From: Streptomyces griseosporeus
GTDB lineage: Bacteria; Actinomycetota; Actinomycetes; Streptomycetales; Streptomycetaceae
Assembly: GCF_014656055.1 (NCBI RefSeq)
Contig: NZ_BNBR01000001.1
Span: 1,240,001 to 1,304,000, forward strand
Reading direction: 5' to 3'
DNA: 64,000 bases
This document shows positions 53,561 to 63,852 of this stretch, in pieces (position 1 is the stretch's first letter; each line of letters opens with the position of its first letter). The notes beneath the pieces are model-generated. The model was not told the origin of the DNA and did not search any database. It saw nothing but the letters and a program-made list of their open reading frames with translations. Both the position numbers and the translations under genes were made by a program.

Positions 53561-55315
53561 TCATGGCGTGGTCGCCACCTCACGGGCCGGCACGGTCCTT
53601 TCCCGCGCCCGGGGGCGGGGCACGCGCACCCCGCCCGCCGCGCCGACCGCCAGGGCGCCGAGCAGGGCGAGGACGGCGGCGGGCGCGAGGACGGCCCAGG
53701 GGGCGCGTTCGGCGTAGGGCTGGTTCTCGGCGAGGAGCAGACCCCATTCGGGGGACGGCGGCTGGGCGCCGAGGCCGAGGAAGCCGAGGGAGGCGAGCGC
53801 GAGGGCGGTGCCGGGGAGGCGGAGCAGGGCGTGCCGGGTGACCGAGGGCAGGACCGCCGGGAGCAGTTCGCGGGTGAGGATCCACCAGCGTCCGGCGCCG
53901 AGGGCGCGGGTGGCGGTCAGGTGGAGGGTGGCGCGTTCCTGGCGCAGGAGGGCCGAGGTGTGCGCGGCGAGGGGCGCCCAGGCGACGACGGCCACGGCGA
54001 GCGCGGGCGTGGCACCGTCGCCCCCGGTGACGGCGGTGACGAGGAGGGCGACGAGGACGGGCGGTACGGCGTTGACGGTGTCGGCGACCGGTGCGGACAG
54101 CCGGGGCACCAGCCCGAGCAGCACGCCGGTGACGAGGGCGGCGGCGCCGAGGAGGCAGGCGAGCAGCAGGGTGTCGAGGGCGCCGTGGGCGATCCGGGCG
54201 AGCAGGTCCCGGCCGAGCGCGTCGGTGCCGAACGGGTGCTGGGCGGACGGGGGTTGCAGCCGGGTGGTGGTGTCGAGGGCGAGCGGGTCGCGGGGCAGGC
54301 CGAGCGCGACGACGGCGGCGAGTACGGCGGCCAGGGCAAGGGGCAGGGCGCTGCGGGCGGGCGGCGCGGGCCGGTGCAGGGTGGACAGGGCGCCGTCGCG
54401 CGGGGCGGGTCCGGTGAGCAGGCGGGCGGCGAGGTGGGCGGCGGCCGTGGTGGCGGCCGCGAGGAGCAGCAGGGCGAGGGTGCCCGCCTGGAGGACGGGC
54501 AGGTCCTGGGCGAGGGCGGCCTGGAGGGTGGTGCGGCCGAGGCCGGGGATGTCGTAGACCTGCTCGACGGTGACGGCGCCGCCGGTCAGGCCGACGACGA
54601 ACAGGCCGGCGTTGGGCAGCAGTGCGGGCAGGCAGCGGCGCAGGGTCTGGCGGGCGATGCGCCGGTGCGGCAGTCCGCGGGCGGCGGCGGCCCGCGCCCA
54701 GGGTTCGGCGAACGCGCCGGGCAGCAGGTCGTCGAGGAGCCGGCCGAGGACGGCCCCGGCGGGCAGGCCGAGGGCGAGCGCGGGCAGCACCGTCCACCGG
54801 GGGCCGTACCAGCCGAGTGCGGGCAGCCAGCCGAGCTGGACGCCGACGACGGTGGCGAGGACGGAGGCGGTGAGGAACTCGGGCAGTGCGGCGAGGACGG
54901 CGGAGCCGGTGCCGGCGCGCGGGCCGCGGTGTCCGGTGCGCAGGGTGCGGGCGCACACCAGAGTGGCGGTGAGGACGGCGACGGCGAGCGCGACGGCCAT
55001 GACCAGCAGGGACACTCCGAGGGCGCGCAGCACCTCCGGCGCGACCTCGGTGCCGGACACCCACGACCGTCCGGCGTCCCCGCGCGGCAGCCCCGCCAGC
55101 CAGCGCCCGAGCAGGGGCAACGGCCCCTGGTCGAGGCCCAGTTGTCCGCGGACGGCGGCGAGCACCTCGGGCGTCGGGTCGCGGTCGGCGGACCGCGCCT
55201 TGAGCACGGTGAGCGCGGGGTCGGTGCGGGCGAGCCAGGGCAGCAGGCCGATGCCGCAGACGAGGCCGGCCGCGAGCGTGAGGCGCCACAGGGCCGTGAC
55301 GGGACTGCTCTTCAT
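53561..55315 (-). CDS. Fused DppB-DppC-type ABC transporter permease
   Basis: 584 residues containing two complete permease modules in one chain. The first half (about 1-300) has the DppB-type N-terminus and loop ARAAAARGLPHRRIARQTLR. The second (about 315-570) has LQPPSAQHPFGTDALGRDLL, the DppC hallmark, and loop TATRALGAGRWWILTRELLP. It should form the whole membrane channel of a peptide/nickel/opine-type importer. The cognate binding protein is encoded three bases upstream. No ATPase gene follows; the neighbouring DNA is the MFS remnant. Confidence 0.88.
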   Translation of the reverse strand: MKSSPVTALWRLTLAAGLVCGIGLLPWLARTDPALTVLKARSADRDPTPEVLAAVRGQLGLDQGPLPLLGRWLAGLPRGDAGRSWVSGTEVAPEVLRALGVSLLVMAVALAVAVLTATLVCARTLRTGHRGPRAGTGSAVLAALPEFLTASVLATVVGVQLGWLPALGWYGPRWTVLPALALGLPAGAVLGRLLDDLLPGAFAEPWARAAAARGLPHRRIARQTLRRCLPALLPNAGLFVVGLTGGAVTVEQVYDIPGLGRTTLQAALAQDLPVLQAGTLALLLLAAATTAAAHLAARLLTGPAPRDGALSTLHRPAPPARSALPLALAAVLAAVVALGLPRDPLALDTTTRLQPPSAQHPFGTDALGRDLLARIAHGALDTLLLACLLGAAALVTGVLLGLVPRLSAPVADTVNAVPPVLVALLVTAVTGGDGATPALAVAVVAWAPLAAHTSALLRQERATLHLTATRALGAGRWWILTRELLPAVLPSVTRHALLRLPGTALALASLGFLGLGAQPPSPEWGLLLAENQPYAERAPWAVLAPAAVLALLGALAVGAAGGVRVPRPRARERTVPAREVATTP

Positions 55316-55318
55316 GGG

Positions 55319-56824
55319 TCAGCGGCGGGTTCCGGTGTCGATCAGGGTGCGCTCGTAGGGGTCGAGGAGCACGCCCCGCACGCCGGTCGCGACGCCGGTG
55401 AGGACGCGCTGGTGGACCAGCGGTACGACGGTGTCCGTGCCGAGGATCGCCGCCTCGGCGGCCAGTGCCGCCTCCTGCCGCTTTCCGGTGTCGGCGGTGG
55501 CCTCGGCGCGGGCGACGGCCCGGTCGATGCCGGGGTCGCACACCTGGGCGATGTTGTAGCCGCCGTGGCAGGTGTGGTCACTGGCGAGGACGGCGACGGG
55601 GTCCCCGGTGTCGACGAGGCTGTTCCGGGCGAGCACGAACGCGTCGAACTTCCCGGCGAGGGCGTCGCTCTCCAGCCGTGAGTACTCGCGCACGACGAGC
55701 CGGACCCCGAACCCGGCCTTCTCCAGCTGCTGCTTCAGCACCTGGGCGGCCTCGGGCAGTTCGGGGCGGTTGTCGTAGGTGGCGAGGGAGACGGAGACCC
55801 CGTCGGGCCGTGCGGCCCGCGCCCGCCCGACCGGCGGGGTGCGCTTGCCGGCGGCCCAGGTGACGGCGGGTCCGTAGATCCCCGAGCCGGGGTCGGCGTG
55901 TCCCTCGTAGACGCCCCGGGCGAGGGCGTCGGTGTCGACGGCGGCACGCGCGGCGGCCCGCAGCCCGGCGTCCCGGAAGGGTCCGGCCTCGCTGTTGAGC
56001 AGCAGGCTGGTGGTGCGGGTGGTGGCGGTCTCCCGCAGGGTGCCCTTGGGGAGGGCGGCGGCCTGGGAGACGGGGACCGCCTCGGCGATGTCGACGTCGC
56101 CGGTGCGCAGGGCGTTGGCGCGGGCGGTGCCGTCGGCGACGAAGCGGGCGTCGATGCCGGCGGCCTGGGCGCGTCCGCCCCAGTAGTCGTCGTGGCGGTC
56201 GAGGGTGGCGGCGGTGGCGCCGGTGACCTTGGTGAGGACGAAGGGCCCGGTGGCGGTGCCGGCGGGGTCGACGCGGCCCTGGCGGTCGTAGGCCTTCGGG
56301 GAGAACACGGCGAGGCTGGGGCTGGACAGCCGCAGGGGAAGGATCGGGTCGGGAGCCCGCGTGGAGACCTCCACGGCGTCGGCGCCGCGGGCGCGCACGG
56401 CGAGGCTGACGCCGGAGAGCGCTGCGGGCGCCGGCTGGGCCTTCCCGGCGCGGGTGAGGGCGTTGACGACGGCGGCCGGGGTGAGCGGGGTGCCGTCCTG
56501 GAAGGTGGCCTCGCGCAGGGTGAACCGCCAGGTGCGGTCGTCCTCCCGCTGCCAGGAGGAGGCGAGCGCGGGCGCGGCGGCGCCGTTGGCGTCGAGCGCG
56601 GTCAGCCCTTCGGTCACGCCGAGCCGGCTCAGCAGGGTGGCGTCGGCGCCGTAGGGCGAGAGGTTCTCGGCGGGCGGGAAGGCGAGGGCGACGCGCAGCC
56701 GGGAGCCGCCGGACCGCGAAGGGCCGTCCCCGCTCCCGGAGTCGGCGAAGCAGCCGGCCAGGCCGGGTATGAGGAGGAGGACCGTCAGCAGCCGCAGCCG
56801 ACGGGACGGCGAAGCGGCGTTCAC
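55319..56824 (-). CDS. Family-5 (peptide/nickel-type) solute-binding lipoprotein
   Basis: 501 residues from GTG 56824, overlapping the GNAT stop (GTGA). The signal peptide ends in lipobox LAGC (about residue 25). Family pattern: LSPYGADATLLSRLGVTEGL, WRFTLREATFQDGTPLTPAA and a C-terminal substrate-lobe. SBP_bac_5 proteins carry di/oligopeptides, nickel chelates or opine-type metallophores. The Zur-like box in front of the operon makes a zinc-chelate cargo worth considering. Confidence 0.87.
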   Translation of the reverse strand: MNAASPSRRLRLLTVLLLIPGLAGCFADSGSGDGPSRSGGSRLRVALAFPPAENLSPYGADATLLSRLGVTEGLTALDANGAAAPALASSWQREDDRTWRFTLREATFQDGTPLTPAAVVNALTRAGKAQPAPAALSGVSLAVRARGADAVEVSTRAPDPILPLRLSSPSLAVFSPKAYDRQGRVDPAGTATGPFVLTKVTGATAATLDRHDDYWGGRAQAAGIDARFVADGTARANALRTGDVDIAEAVPVSQAAALPKGTLRETATTRTTSLLLNSEAGPFRDAGLRAAARAAVDTDALARGVYEGHADPGSGIYGPAVTWAAGKRTPPVGRARAARPDGVSVSLATYDNRPELPEAAQVLKQQLEKAGFGVRLVVREYSRLESDALAGKFDAFVLARNSLVDTGDPVAVLASDHTCHGGYNIAQVCDPGIDRAVARAEATADTGKRQEAALAAEAAILGTDTVVPLVHQRVLTGVATGVRGVLLDPYERTLIDTGTRR

Positions 56825-57378
56825 CGGCTCACCGCCTCGGCGGTCACGGTCATCGGCACCTCGAAGTGCACGGTCCGCTGCCCGTGCCCCTCGGCACGCT
56901 CGTCGAGCACGACGCGGCCGAGCGACCGCCAGAAGGCCTCGGCCCCCGGCACGGCCGGATCGGTGTGCAGATAGACGGCCCGGTATCCCCCGTCGGCTGC
57001 GGCGAAGGCGACCAGGTCCCGCACGATCCGCCGGGCGAGCCCGCGCCTGCGGTGCTCGGGCCGGACGTAGACGCGCCGCAACTGCGCGGTGGTCCCGGAG
57101 GGGTACCGCTCGGCGAGCCGGCGAGGGTTGGGCGGGTGTGCGGGGCCGCGGGAGTCGAGGGCGCCGGTGGCGGCGACCTCGCCGTCGGGGGTGACCGCGA
57201 CGAGCAGGGCGTGCCGGTCGGGCGTCAGATACGCGGCGGCCGGATCGACGATGTCGCCGTGCCACCGGGGCACGTAGCCGGTGCCGAAGTCGCGGTAGAC
57301 GGTGTCGAGCATGACGGCGCGGGCGGCGTCGAGGTCTTCGGGCCGTGCGGGCCTGATGCGGAAGTCAAGCACTTGCAC
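56821..57378 (-). CDS. GNAT-family N-acetyltransferase
   Basis: 185 residues from GTG 57378; GTG 57372 is an equally possible start. The GNAT acetyl-CoA loop is LRRVYVRPEHRRRGLARRIV (motif R-x-x-G-x-A), followed by beta-5 YRAVYLHTDP. The acetyl acceptor is unknown. It is the first gene of the operon with the binding protein and fused permease (coupled by GTGA), suggesting it acts on the imported compound. Confidence 0.8.
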   Translation of the reverse strand: MQVLDFRIRPARPEDLDAARAVMLDTVYRDFGTGYVPRWHGDIVDPAAAYLTPDRHALLVAVTPDGEVAATGALDSRGPAHPPNPRRLAERYPSGTTAQLRRVYVRPEHRRRGLARRIVRDLVAFAAADGGYRAVYLHTDPAVPGAEAFWRSLGRVVLDERAEGHGQRTVHFEVPMTVTAEAVSR

Positions 57379-57390
57379 ATCATATGCAAG
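57372..57390. promoter_or_regulatory. Inverted repeat CTTGCA-N7-TGCAAG at the GNAT start
   Basis: Perfect 6-bp arms around seven bases, overlapping the possible GTG start codons. Could be an operator or a 5' hairpin masking the start; I cannot assign it to a known regulator. Confidence 0.35.
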
Positions 57391-57426
57391 AAGCGTCGGA
57401 GTGATCACGACGGGCACTCTGCCACA

Positions 57427-57441
57427 TGACATTCATTTTCA
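57427..57441. promoter_or_regulatory. Zur-box-like element upstream of the GNAT-SBP-permease operon
   Basis: Plus strand TGACATTCATTTTCA; on the minus strand TGAAAATGAATGTCA, whose left arm TGAAAATGA matches the Streptomyces Zur consensus TGAAAATGATTTTCA exactly, with two mismatches in the right arm. It overlaps a TTGAAA on the minus strand ~50-60 bases before the GNAT start, a typical repressor position. Confidence 0.55.
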
Positions 57442-57485
57442 ACACCTGCCCGCGACGGGCGGGACACCCCCTGGGCCTTGGGCGT

Positions 57486-58598
57486 TCACCAGCCCGGATA
57501 CCGGTTCCACCAGTGCGGGTCCCAGCCCTGGACGTACTCGCTGCCGCTCGGGGAGTCGTCGAGTTCCAGGACCAGGTCGCGGGCCAGGGTGTCGAGGACC
57601 CAGGCCAGTTCGTGGCGGGCGACCAGGTCCGTGGGGAGTGCCTCGACGCCGTGGGTGGCGCCGAGGAGGGCGCCGGTCACGCAGGCGACCGAGTCGCCCG
57701 CCGGGGCGGTGGCCGCGAAGGCGAGGGCCGCCCGCAGGTCGGCGGGGCGGGGGAAGGACGCCGCCGCGTAGATCCCGCCGAGCAGGGCCGAGGGCGCGGT
57801 GGCGTCCGGGGCGAGACGGGCCAGGCGGGCCGGGTCGGCCGGGGCCTCGGCCGCCTCGCGGAAGGCCGCCCTCAGCCGGTCGTGCTCCTCCTCGGACAGA
57901 TTGCGCGCTTCCGACGGCAGGGCGGTGAGGCCGGCGTCGAGGGCTTCCCCGAGGATCCCGTCGAAGGGGGCGTAGGGGGTGCGGTCCGGGAGCGGGTGGT
58001 TCAGGCAGTGGCGGGTCAGCAGGGCCGCGTGGACGGCGGCGGCGCGCGCGGCCGGGTCGCCGTGGGTGAGGCCGGCGAGCGCGTCGACCAGGGCGACGCC
58101 TTCGACGCCGGTGACGGCGACGGGGAGGCTGCGGGTCAGCGCGTGGGCGCCCCGGCTGGGGGTGGCCATCGCCTTCTCGCCCTCGTCGATGCGGGACAGG
58201 GCCGCCACGGTCGCCGGGGCGCTGCCGCGCCGCTCGGCCAGGGCGGGGACGCCCGCGAGCCAGCCGTCCGGCCAGGGCCGGTCGCCGGGCGACTGCCAGC
58301 GGGCGAGCATCTTCTCCGCCGCGATGCCCTGGAGGTAGGCCCACCGCGAGTACGCGTGCAGGACCACGCCGGGCGCGTAGCAGATGCCCTTGTGGTTGCC
58401 GCGGACCTGCGCGCGGATGACGCCCTCGGCCGTGAAGCAGGCGAGCTGGGTGGCGACGCCCGCCCGCAGCGGGCCGGCGTCGGGCACGGTGCCCCGGGCC
58501 GCTCCGAGGGTCTCCCCCAGGGCCAGGCCCAGCATCATCCCCCGGACCCGGGACTGCCTGGTGACGAGGTTGCGCTGGTGGTCCTTGGCGTGCGGCAC
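57486..58598 (-). CDS. ADP-ribosylglycohydrolase (DraG/ARH)-family protein, altered metal motif
   Basis: 370 residues. The all-helical family is shown by RVRGMMLGLALGETLGAARG, ALAGLTHGDPAARAAAVHAA and GDSVACVTGALLGATHG. Canonical members have GDALG in the first block and GDSDS/GDTDT in the last, where the aspartates bind Mg2+ or Mn2+. Here these read GETLG and GDSVA, so one metal-binding Asp seems lost by a two-residue deletion. It may therefore be weakly active or a binding protein. No ADP-ribosyltransferase gene is adjacent. Confidence 0.82.
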   Translation of the reverse strand: MPHAKDHQRNLVTRQSRVRGMMLGLALGETLGAARGTVPDAGPLRAGVATQLACFTAEGVIRAQVRGNHKGICYAPGVVLHAYSRWAYLQGIAAEKMLARWQSPGDRPWPDGWLAGVPALAERRGSAPATVAALSRIDEGEKAMATPSRGAHALTRSLPVAVTGVEGVALVDALAGLTHGDPAARAAAVHAALLTRHCLNHPLPDRTPYAPFDGILGEALDAGLTALPSEARNLSEEEHDRLRAAFREAAEAPADPARLARLAPDATAPSALLGGIYAAASFPRPADLRAALAFAATAPAGDSVACVTGALLGATHGVEALPTDLVARHELAWVLDTLARDLVLELDDSPSGSEYVQGWDPHWWNRYPGW

Positions 58599-58629
58599 GG
58601 GGGCACCCTACCGACCGGCGGACGGACGG

Positions 58630-59028
58630 TCAGAGACCGGCCCGCTCCAGCAGCAGGGGCAGCGCCGCCGGCTTCACCTTCTGCACCGAACGCACCTGGC
58701 CCAGGCCGAGTTCGTCACGGCCCACCGGGGCGCGGTACAGCGCCTTCGTCGCCTCGGTCAGCAGCGTCACGGGGACGAGGTACGAGCCGTCGCCGGCCTC
58801 GGAGTCCAGCCGGGGTTCCTCGTCGACCTCGCCCACGGCCGCGACCGCCGCGTCGGGGCTGGTGAAGAAGAACCACACGCGGTCGCCGGGCACCATGCGG
58901 TTGCGCCGGCTGAGCCAGAACTCCGCCTCCGGGTCCTCCTCCGCCAGGCCGAGGATCTTCTCCTTGTCGCAGGGTTCCTGGTCCAGCACGTCCCTGAGGG
59001 GGTTGAGGATGTAGATCCAGTCCGCCAC
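58630..59028 (-). CDS. Small EVE/PUA-like domain protein
   Basis: 132 residues from GTG 59028 with AGGGGG upstream; longer starts lack a ribosome site. The pattern WIYILNP..., FWLSRRNRMVPGDRVWFFFT, then AVAAVGEVDEEPRL and a strand ending in ALYRAP resembles EVE-type PUA-like folds, which bind modified bases in DNA or RNA. The match is structural-pattern level only. It lies 31 bases upstream, on the same strand, of the ADP-ribosylglycohydrolase gene. Confidence 0.6.
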   Translation of the reverse strand: MADWIYILNPLRDVLDQEPCDKEKILGLAEEDPEAEFWLSRRNRMVPGDRVWFFFTSPDAAVAAVGEVDEEPRLDSEAGDGSYLVPVTLLTEATKALYRAPVGRDELGLGQVRSVQKVKPAALPLLLERAGL

Positions 59029-59191
59029 GGTTTCCCCCTTGATCAGGACCACTTCGACCAGGACGTGCGCCGCACGGCGCCGCAACGCACAGTGCGGCGG
59101 CCCATCTTGCCAGGCGCGCGCCACCCGTGCGTACACATTTTCGCGTACGCCACCTCACCGCTCGCGGGCGGGGTGACCTAGCCTTGTCCGC

Positions 59192-59521
59192 ATGCCTCCC
59201 GCCAAGACCTCGTTCGTCTGCCTGCCCTGCCGGGCCTCCTTCAAGCAGCCGTACGCCGGGGCCTGGGCGCGCCGGTGTCCGCGCTGTGCGCGGGAGTTGG
59301 TGCACGTCGGGTCGGCGTTCGCGGCGCCGCCCCGGCGGGACACCGAGGGCTGGCGGGTGCTGTCCGTGCTGCTGCACGCCGGCGTCCGCTTCCACAAGAG
59401 CTGCTGCGGCGGCCCCGGATACCGCCCGCGCACCCTGCGGGAGGTGCGCGAGCGGATGGCGTACGCCCGGCGGACGGGTGAGCCGGTCGCCCGGGCGCTC
59501 ACCCGCCCCGAGGTGCCCTGA
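59192..59521 (+). CDS. Small zinc-ribbon protein
   Basis: 109 residues, ATG 59192. A four-cysteine zinc ribbon is visible: Cys-x2-Cys in FVCLPCRASFK and Cys-x2-Cys in RRCPRCARELVHVG. A second HKSCCGG segment may add ligands. The C-terminal half is basic and helical. Function unknown; similar proteins occur widely in Streptomyces and are sometimes misnamed. It is divergent from the EVE-like gene over 163 bp, which holds a GCGTAC-N8-GTACGC dyad of doubtful meaning. Confidence 0.7.
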   Translation: MPPAKTSFVCLPCRASFKQPYAGAWARRCPRCARELVHVGSAFAAPPRRDTEGWRVLSVLLHAGVRFHKSCCGGPGYRPRTLREVRERMAYARRTGEPVARALTRPEVP

Positions 59522-59542
59522 GCCCTGGCCGGGCAGGCACGT

Positions 59543-61441
59543 CTACCGCTTCTGCTCCACCCGCACCCAGTCCACCTCCGCCTGCACTCCCCCGGCCGCG
59601 ATCCGGTCCACGCTGGACTGAGGCAGGCCCCAGTAGGGAGTGGTGACCTTGTTCCAGCCGGCCGGGTAGGCGCCGCCGAGGGCCAGGTTGAGGATCACGT
59701 ACTGGTTGTGGTCGTAGACCCACTGGCCGCGCGTCGACTCCAGGACGTTGCGGGTGGTCTCCTGCACGAGGCGGTCGTCGACGTAGAACCGCATCGCCGT
59801 CGGGGTCCACTCCACGGCGTACGTGTGCCACTGGTCGGCGCGGCCGCCGTTCGGGTAGGTCTGGCGGGCGCCGATGTTGCCGTCGGCGGAGTAGCCGGGG
59901 CCGTGCAGGGCGCTGCTCGTCCAGTCGGCGTAGCCGATGTTCTCCATGATGTCGGTCTCGCCGGAGGCCGGCCAGGACACCGACGGGTCGTCGACGTTGC
60001 TGCCGAGCAGCCAGAAGGCGGGCCAGTAGCCGTCGCCCACCGGGAGCTTCATACGGGCGCTGACCCGGCCGTAGGAGAAGTCGAACCTGGTGTGGGTGTC
60101 GATGCGGCCGGAGGTGAAGTCGTAGGTGGTGCCGCCCGCCTGGGTGCAGCCCTTGCAGTACCTGGCGCGCAGGACCAGGCTGCCGTTCTCGGTGCGGATG
60201 TTCTGCGGGGAGTCGACGTACGCCTGTGACTCGCCGTTGACCGGGCCCATCTCGGTGCCGGTGCGCACCACCCGCCACTTGGAGCGGTCGAGCCCGGCCG
60301 AGGTGAAGTCGTCGAAGAACGTGGTCTGGTAGGTGCCCTGCTGCTCGCCGGGGAGGGCCGGGTAGGCGGCCGAGGCGCTGCCGCCGGTGCCCCAGACCTG
60401 GAACTCGTAGAGGGAGTAGCCGAACTGGGCCGTGGCGGGGGCGGGGTTGTAGAAGGAGCGGCGTTCCTTGCCGAGCATGCGGACGTAACGGCCGGTCGCC
60501 GGCTGGGGCAGGCGGATGGTGTCGTGCAGGCCGGTCGCCTCCGCCGGGGACTTGACGTTGGCGCGGCGGGCGGCGACGTCGGACGCCGAGGGCTGGTACA
60601 CCGTGCGCCAGGTGCGGTTGTCGTCGGAGACCTGGAGCTGGTAGTCGACGGCGTAGGCCGCCTCCCAGTACAGGTCGACCGTGTCGATCGTCGACGTCGC
60701 GCCCAGGTCGACCGCGACCCAGCGGTCCGCGTTCCAGTCGCTGGACCAGCGGGTGGCGTCGGCCTTGAGGTCGGCCGGCCAGCCGCCGTCGGTGACGAAC
60801 GCCGGTGAGTTGCCCGCGTGCTGGTAGAAGTTCGAGTAGGCGGGGTGGTTCAGGGCGAGGTTGGCGCGGGTCGTGGCGGCCGGGGCCGGTTCGCCGCCGT
60901 AGACGCGGAAGGACCACAGCGAGTAGCCGTACGGGGTGGCGCGCTGGATGCCCCGCAGGCGGAGGTAGCGGCCGGTCACCTCCTGGGGGTAGGTGTGGGC
61001 GGTCACCGTGCCGCCCTTGCCGTCGGTCTCGGTGAAGAACGGCGTCCAGTCCGTGCCGTTCTTCGAGATCTCCAGGGCGTAGCGCTTGCCGTAGGCGGCC
61101 TCCCAGTCGAGCACCACCCGGTCGACGCGGATCGTCGATCCGAGGTCGAGGCGGATCCAGGCGTCGTCGGCGAAGTTGCTGGACCAGCGGGTGGAGCCGT
61201 TGCCGTCGAAGGCGAGGCCGGGCGCGGTGCCGCCGTTCTCGCTGCCGGAGGCGGTGACGGCGGCGGGGTTCACGGCGTAGGCGGCGGCCGCGCGGTCGGT
61301 GTCCCAGCCGGCCGCGGCGGCGGTGGGCGCGGCGGCGGCCGGTGCGGTCAGGGCCGGGCCCGCGGCGAGCAGGGCGAGGGCGGCCAGGGCGGTCAGGAGC
61401 ACGCGTGGGGTACGGCGCGTGCGGGGGGTGCGGACGGTCAT
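59543..61441 (-). CDS. Secreted GH16 glucanase with two discoidin (F5/8C) modules
   Basis: 632 residues from ATG 61441 with GGAGGAG upstream. The signal peptide runs to about residue 45. Two F5/8 type C modules follow (~55-195 with FDGNGSTRWSSNFADDAWIR and ~205-360 with ATRWSSDWNADRWVAVDLGA). The GH16 domain runs ~375-632 with catalytic GETDIMENI (nucleophile Glu, Asp, acid/base Glu). It should degrade beta-1,3-glucan, anchored to polysaccharide by the discoidin modules. The GH1 gene and sugar permeases lie upstream on the same strand. Confidence 0.92.
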   Translation of the reverse strand: MTVRTPRTRRTPRVLLTALAALALLAAGPALTAPAAAAPTAAAAGWDTDRAAAAYAVNPAAVTASGSENGGTAPGLAFDGNGSTRWSSNFADDAWIRLDLGSTIRVDRVVLDWEAAYGKRYALEISKNGTDWTPFFTETDGKGGTVTAHTYPQEVTGRYLRLRGIQRATPYGYSLWSFRVYGGEPAPAATTRANLALNHPAYSNFYQHAGNSPAFVTDGGWPADLKADATRWSSDWNADRWVAVDLGATSTIDTVDLYWEAAYAVDYQLQVSDDNRTWRTVYQPSASDVAARRANVKSPAEATGLHDTIRLPQPATGRYVRMLGKERRSFYNPAPATAQFGYSLYEFQVWGTGGSASAAYPALPGEQQGTYQTTFFDDFTSAGLDRSKWRVVRTGTEMGPVNGESQAYVDSPQNIRTENGSLVLRARYCKGCTQAGGTTYDFTSGRIDTHTRFDFSYGRVSARMKLPVGDGYWPAFWLLGSNVDDPSVSWPASGETDIMENIGYADWTSSALHGPGYSADGNIGARQTYPNGGRADQWHTYAVEWTPTAMRFYVDDRLVQETTRNVLESTRGQWVYDHNQYVILNLALGGAYPAGWNKVTTPYWGLPQSSVDRIAAGGVQAEVDWVRVEQKR

Positions 61442-61585
61442 GCGGCTCTCCTCCGTGTGGGGTGCGGTGAGGAACAACGGGTGACGCGTTCATGACAGAA
61501 AAAGGGGGGTGTGCGGGCCTGGGGGGCGGCCCTCGCCGCGGTGGGCGCCGGCTCCCGCACCGGCGTCCACCACGGCTCCGCGGTC

Positions 61586-62944
<1,359 letters not shown>

Positions 62945-62973
62945 AGAGGTCCTTTCGGCAGGCGGGGAGGGGG

Positions 62974-63852
62974 TCACTTGACGGCTCCGGCCGTCAGCCC
63001 GGCGACGAGATAGCGCTGGAGCAGCAGGAAGCCGGCCACCACGGGGACGCTGACCACGAGCGAGGCGGCCATGATCTGGTTCCAGTACACGTCGTTGAGG
63101 GTGGAGTAGCCCTGCAGGCCCACGGCGAGCGTGCGGGTGGTGTCGTTGGTCATGACGGAGGCGAAGAGCACCTCGCCCCACGCGGTCATGAAGGCGTACA
63201 CGGCGACGGCGACGATGCCGGGGACCGCCGCCGGGACGACGACCCGGAACAGGGCGCCGAGCGGGCCGCAGCCGTCGACCAGCGCCGCCTCGTCCAGATC
63301 GCGCGGCACGGAGTCGAAGTAGCCGATCAGCATCCAGATCGAGAACGGCAGCGAGAAGGTCAGATACGTCAGGATCAGCCCGCCGCGCGAGCCGAACAGG
63401 GCGATGCCGGTGGCGTTGCCGATGTTGACGTAGAGGAGGAAGAGGGGCAGCAGGAAGAGGATGCCCGGGAACATCTGCGTCGACAGCACGGTGACCGTGA
63501 AGACGCGCTTGCCGCGGAAGTCGTAGCGGCTGACGGCGTACGCGGCGAACACCGCGATCACCACCGAGCAGACCGTCGCCGCGCCCGCCACGATCAGGGA
63601 GTTCACGAAGTACTTGGCGAGCGGGACCGTCGACCAGATGTCGATGTACGGGCGGATCGTCAGACCGCTGGGCAGCCAGCGGAAGGTGCCCGAGACGTCC
63701 GCGAGGGGCTTCAGCGAGCTGGACACCATGACGTACACCGGCAGCAGGACGAAACCGGTGAGCAGGGTGAGGAAGACCCGCCGGGCCCACAGGAAGGAAC
63801 GGGGCGGCGCCAGCGGCGAGCTGCGCCGCACGGCCAGGGACGGATCAGGCAT
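62974..63852 (-). CDS. Sugar ABC transporter permease (MalG-like)
   Basis: 292 residues. It has six helices and the EAA loop [20 protein letters not shown] (the consensus EAAxxDGA region) near residue 195. The N-terminal [20 protein letters not shown] is typical of MalG-type permeases of the CUT1 sugar family. It overlaps the upstream permease by eight bases. With GH1 and GH16 it forms a beta-glucan utilisation unit; the binding protein and regulator must lie beyond the window. Confidence 0.9.
   Translation of the reverse strand: MPDPSLAVRRSSPLAPPRSFLWARRVFLTLLTGFVLLPVYVMVSSSLKPLADVSGTFRWLPSGLTIRPYIDIWSTVPLAKYFVNSLIVAGAATVCSVVIAVFAAYAVSRYDFRGKRVFTVTVLSTQMFPGILFLLPLFLLYVNIGNATGIALFGSRGGLILTYLTFSLPFSIWMLIGYFDSVPRDLDEAALVDGCGPLGALFRVVVPAAVPGIVAVAVYAFMTAWGEVLFASVMTNDTTRTLAVGLQGYSTLNDVYWNQIMAASLVVSVPVVAGFLLLQRYLVAGLTAGAVK

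Noticed and set aside
57372..57390. Nur (nickel) box
   Set aside because: The TTGCA/TGCAA halves are seven bases apart instead of the usual five, so I kept it only as an unassigned dyad.
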